From positions 62,001-126,000 of the forward strand of contig NZ_JAYGIL010000020.1 of the NCBI RefSeq assembly GCF_034931025.1: 64,000 bases of DNA. The letters run 5' to 3'. The notes under the pieces were generated by a model. The model worked only from the letters and a program-made list of their open reading frames with translations. It was not told the origin of the DNA and made no database searches. Position numbers and translations under genes: made by a program. Each line of letters opens with the position of its first letter. Within the stretch, counting starts at the first letter, position 1. Positions 62,200-64,000 of this stretch are shown here, in pieces. The DNA comes from Arcicella gelida. Its GTDB lineage: Bacteria > Bacteroidota > Bacteroidia > Cytophagales > Spirosomataceae.

Positions 62200-64000
62200 A
62201 TGAAAACCCAACCAACTTCGCTTTTCCAAGCGGATTTAGTGAAAGAAGCCTTTGCTGCTTCATTTGTAAAACTAAATCCAAAAATAATGTTCCGAAACCC
62301 AGTGATGTTCACGGTTGAATTAGGAACGCTTGTGATGTTATTCGTTACGATTTATAGCATCAATCATACCGACCAAGGTTCATTTGCTTATAATCTAACG
62401 GTTTTTGTCATCTTATTTCTAACCCTTTTGTTTGCCAATTTTGCCGAAGCTATCGCTGAAGCCAGAGGCAAAGCTCAAGCAGATTCTTTGCGTAAAACTC
62501 GTGAAGAAACGCCTGCAAAAGTCATCAAACAAGTAGGTGAAATGTATTTGAACGAAATTCAAATCGTAAATTCCGCCCAACTCAGAAAAGGAGATGTGTT
62601 TGTCTGCGAAGCAGGCGACACAATCCCAACTGATGGTGAAATTATTGAAGGTTTGGCAACGATTGACGAATCTGCGATTACGGGAGAATCTGCCCCAGTA
62701 ATTCGTGAGTCGGGTGGCGATAAATCTTCGGTAACGGGTGGTACAAAAGTACTTTCTGATAAGATTAAAGTAATTGTTACAACTGAACCGGGCGAGAGCT
62801 TTTTGGATAAAATGATTGCTTTGGTAGAAGGTGCTTCTCGCCAAAAAACACCGAATGAAATTGCTCTTACGATACTCTTGGCAGGTTTTACCTTAATTTT
62901 TATCATCGTTTGCGTAGCCCTAAAACCTTTTGCAGATTACGCCAATACGCCGATTACGATTGCCGCTTTTATCTCACTTTTTGTCTGTTTGATTCCTACT
63001 ACAATTGGCGGTTTATTATCTGCGATTGGGATTGCTGGGATGGACAGAGCTTTGCGTGCCAACGTAATTACTAAATCAGGAAAAGCAGTAGAAACAGCAG
63101 GCGACATTGACGTATTGTTGTTGGATAAAACGGGAACAATTACAATTGGAAACCGAAAAGCGACCAATTTTTACGCTGCGAATGGCACTGACAACAAGAC
63201 TTTTATGAATGCCGTAGTGCTTAGTTCTTTAGCAGATGACACGCCCGAAGGAAAGTCTATCATCGAGTTGGCGGGTAGTCATGGCTTAAAAATTCCGACT
63301 TTGCAAAATGATGTTGAACTGATAAAATTCACGGCAGAAACTCGTTCGTCGGGCGTGAATTTAGCGAATGGTATTCGTATTCGTAAAGGTGCTTTTGATT
63401 CGATGAAAAATCTTGCTGAAAATGCAGGCAATACTTTCCCAACTGAAATTGCTGACAAAGTAAAATTTATTGCCAGTAATGGCGGTACGCCTTTGGTGGT
63501 AACTCAAAATGAAACAGTATTGGGCGTTATCGAATTGCAAGATATTATCAAAGTGGGCATTCAAGAACGTTTTGAACGTTTGAGAAAAATGGGCATTAAA
63601 ACGGTAATGGTAACAGGTGATAATCCTCTGACAGCCAAATATATTGCCGAAAAAGCAGGCGTAGATGATTTTATCGCTGAGGCAAAACCCGAAGATAAAA
63701 TGAATTACATCAAAGCCGAACAAGCCAGTGGAAAATTGGTAGCGATGATGGGCGACGGTACAAACGATGCCCCAGCTTTGGCTCAGTCGGATGTAGGTGT
63801 AGCCATGAACTCTGGAACGGTGGCTGCCAAAGAAGCGGGGAATATGGTGGATTTGGACAATGACCCAACGAAATTGATTGAGATTGTGGAAATCGGAAAA
63901 CAATTATTGATGACTCGTGGCACGCTCACTACTTTTTCTATCGCCAACGACGTGGCTAAGTACTTTGCCATTGTGCCAGCTTTGTTTATTGCCAGTATTC
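62200..64000 (+). CDS. kdpB: Potassium-transporting ATPase subunit B (KdpB), truncated by window end
   Basis: This is the catalytic P-type ATPase subunit of Kdp. The ATG at 62200 begins MKTQPTSLFQADLVKEAF. The phosphorylated Asp309 lies in LLLDKTGTITIGN, TGES in the actuator domain (AITGESAPVIRE), and GDGTNDAPALAQSDVGVAM near the hinge. 600 codons are seen, and the last 80 or so (membrane helices 5-7) are beyond the window. kdpC is expected to follow. Start spacing and direction fit one operon with kdpFA. Confidence 0.97.
   Translation, partial: MKTQPTSLFQADLVKEAFAASFVKLNPKIMFRNPVMFTVELGTLVMLFVTIYSINHTDQGSFAYNLTVFVILFLTLLFANFAEAIAEARGKAQADSLRKTREETPAKVIKQVGEMYLNEIQIVNSAQLRKGDVFVCEAGDTIPTDGEIIEGLATIDESAITGESAPVIRESGGDKSSVTGGTKVLSDKIKVIVTTEPGESFLDKMIALVEGASRQKTPNEIALTILLAGFTLIFIIVCVALKPFADYANTPITIAAFISLFVCLIPTTIGGLLSAIGIAGMDRALRANVITKSGKAVETAGDIDVLLLDKTGTITIGNRKATNFYAANGTDNKTFMNAVVLSSLADDTPEGKSIIELAGSHGLKIPTLQNDVELIKFTAETRSSGVNLANGIRIRKGAFDSMKNLAENAGNTFPTEIADKVKFIASNGGTPLVVTQNETVLGVIELQDIIKVGIQERFERLRKMGIKTVMVTGDNPLTAKYIAEKAGVDDFIAEAKPEDKMNYIKAEQASGKLVAMMGDGTNDAPALAQSDVGVAMNSGTVAAKEAGNMVDLDNDPTKLIEIVEIGKQLLMTRGTLTTFSIANDVAKYFAIVPALFIASI

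Overview
The window looks like chromosomal DNA of a Bacteroidota bacterium, most likely order Cytophagales. The signs are an AT-rich sequence, starts without Shine-Dalgarno sites, a SusC/SusD pair run by an ECF sigma/FecR couple, a C-terminal type IX secretion sorting domain, PD40, DUF5723 and DUF4384 proteins, and many lipobox or AxA-Q signal peptides. I see no rRNA, tRNA, CRISPR array, insertion sequence or phage module. The species cannot be named from the sequence.

Bases 1-26063 are mainly carbohydrate use. A truncated GH88 gene and a GH43 enzyme come first, then a DUF2891 gene, two tandem secreted beta-propeller paralogues (3935-9393), a U32 RNA-hydroxylase-type protein and katG. A XRE-cupin regulator and a GH39 enzyme lead into ECF sigma, FecR, a structured leader, SusC with an STN signalling domain, SusD and GH30. 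The last set reads as a self-regulating polysaccharide utilisation locus for a hemicellulose or arabinogalactan-like glycan. Bases 26136-29874 hold a sugar isomerase-like Tat protein, a sterol-desaturase family protein and a Crp-rhodanese-DUF2892-thioredoxin redox cluster.

Bases 30100-53873 are the unusual part. They hold four caspase-fold proteins (one with the catalytic His replaced by Arg), a TPR-CHAT protease, a papain-family protease, three DUF4384-type domains, three sigma-like/anti-sigma-like gene pairs, an orphan LytTR regulator, a small lipoprotein, outer-membrane-type proteins (DUF5723 plus TSP3, PD40) and several unrecognised secreted proteins. At least four of the secreted proteins share a domain with a PI-x-x-[YF]-[LF] signature. 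Nearly all effectors carry export signals, so this looks like an extracytoplasmic caspase/CHAT protease network under alternative-sigma control. I could not match it to a described system.

Bases 53977-64000 hold a PQQ dehydrogenase with a cytochrome c domain, a sigma-54 response regulator, a Crp-SDR cassette with a repeated operator-like palindrome and flanking 21-bp minisatellites, and the start of a kdp operon: a micro-ORF, kdpF, kdpA and a kdpB cut by the window end. Several kinds of non-coding repeat occur: degenerate 21-bp tandem arrays in three places, long perfect inverted repeats, and a dispersed 'cacaagtttccaacttgtg'-type palindrome.
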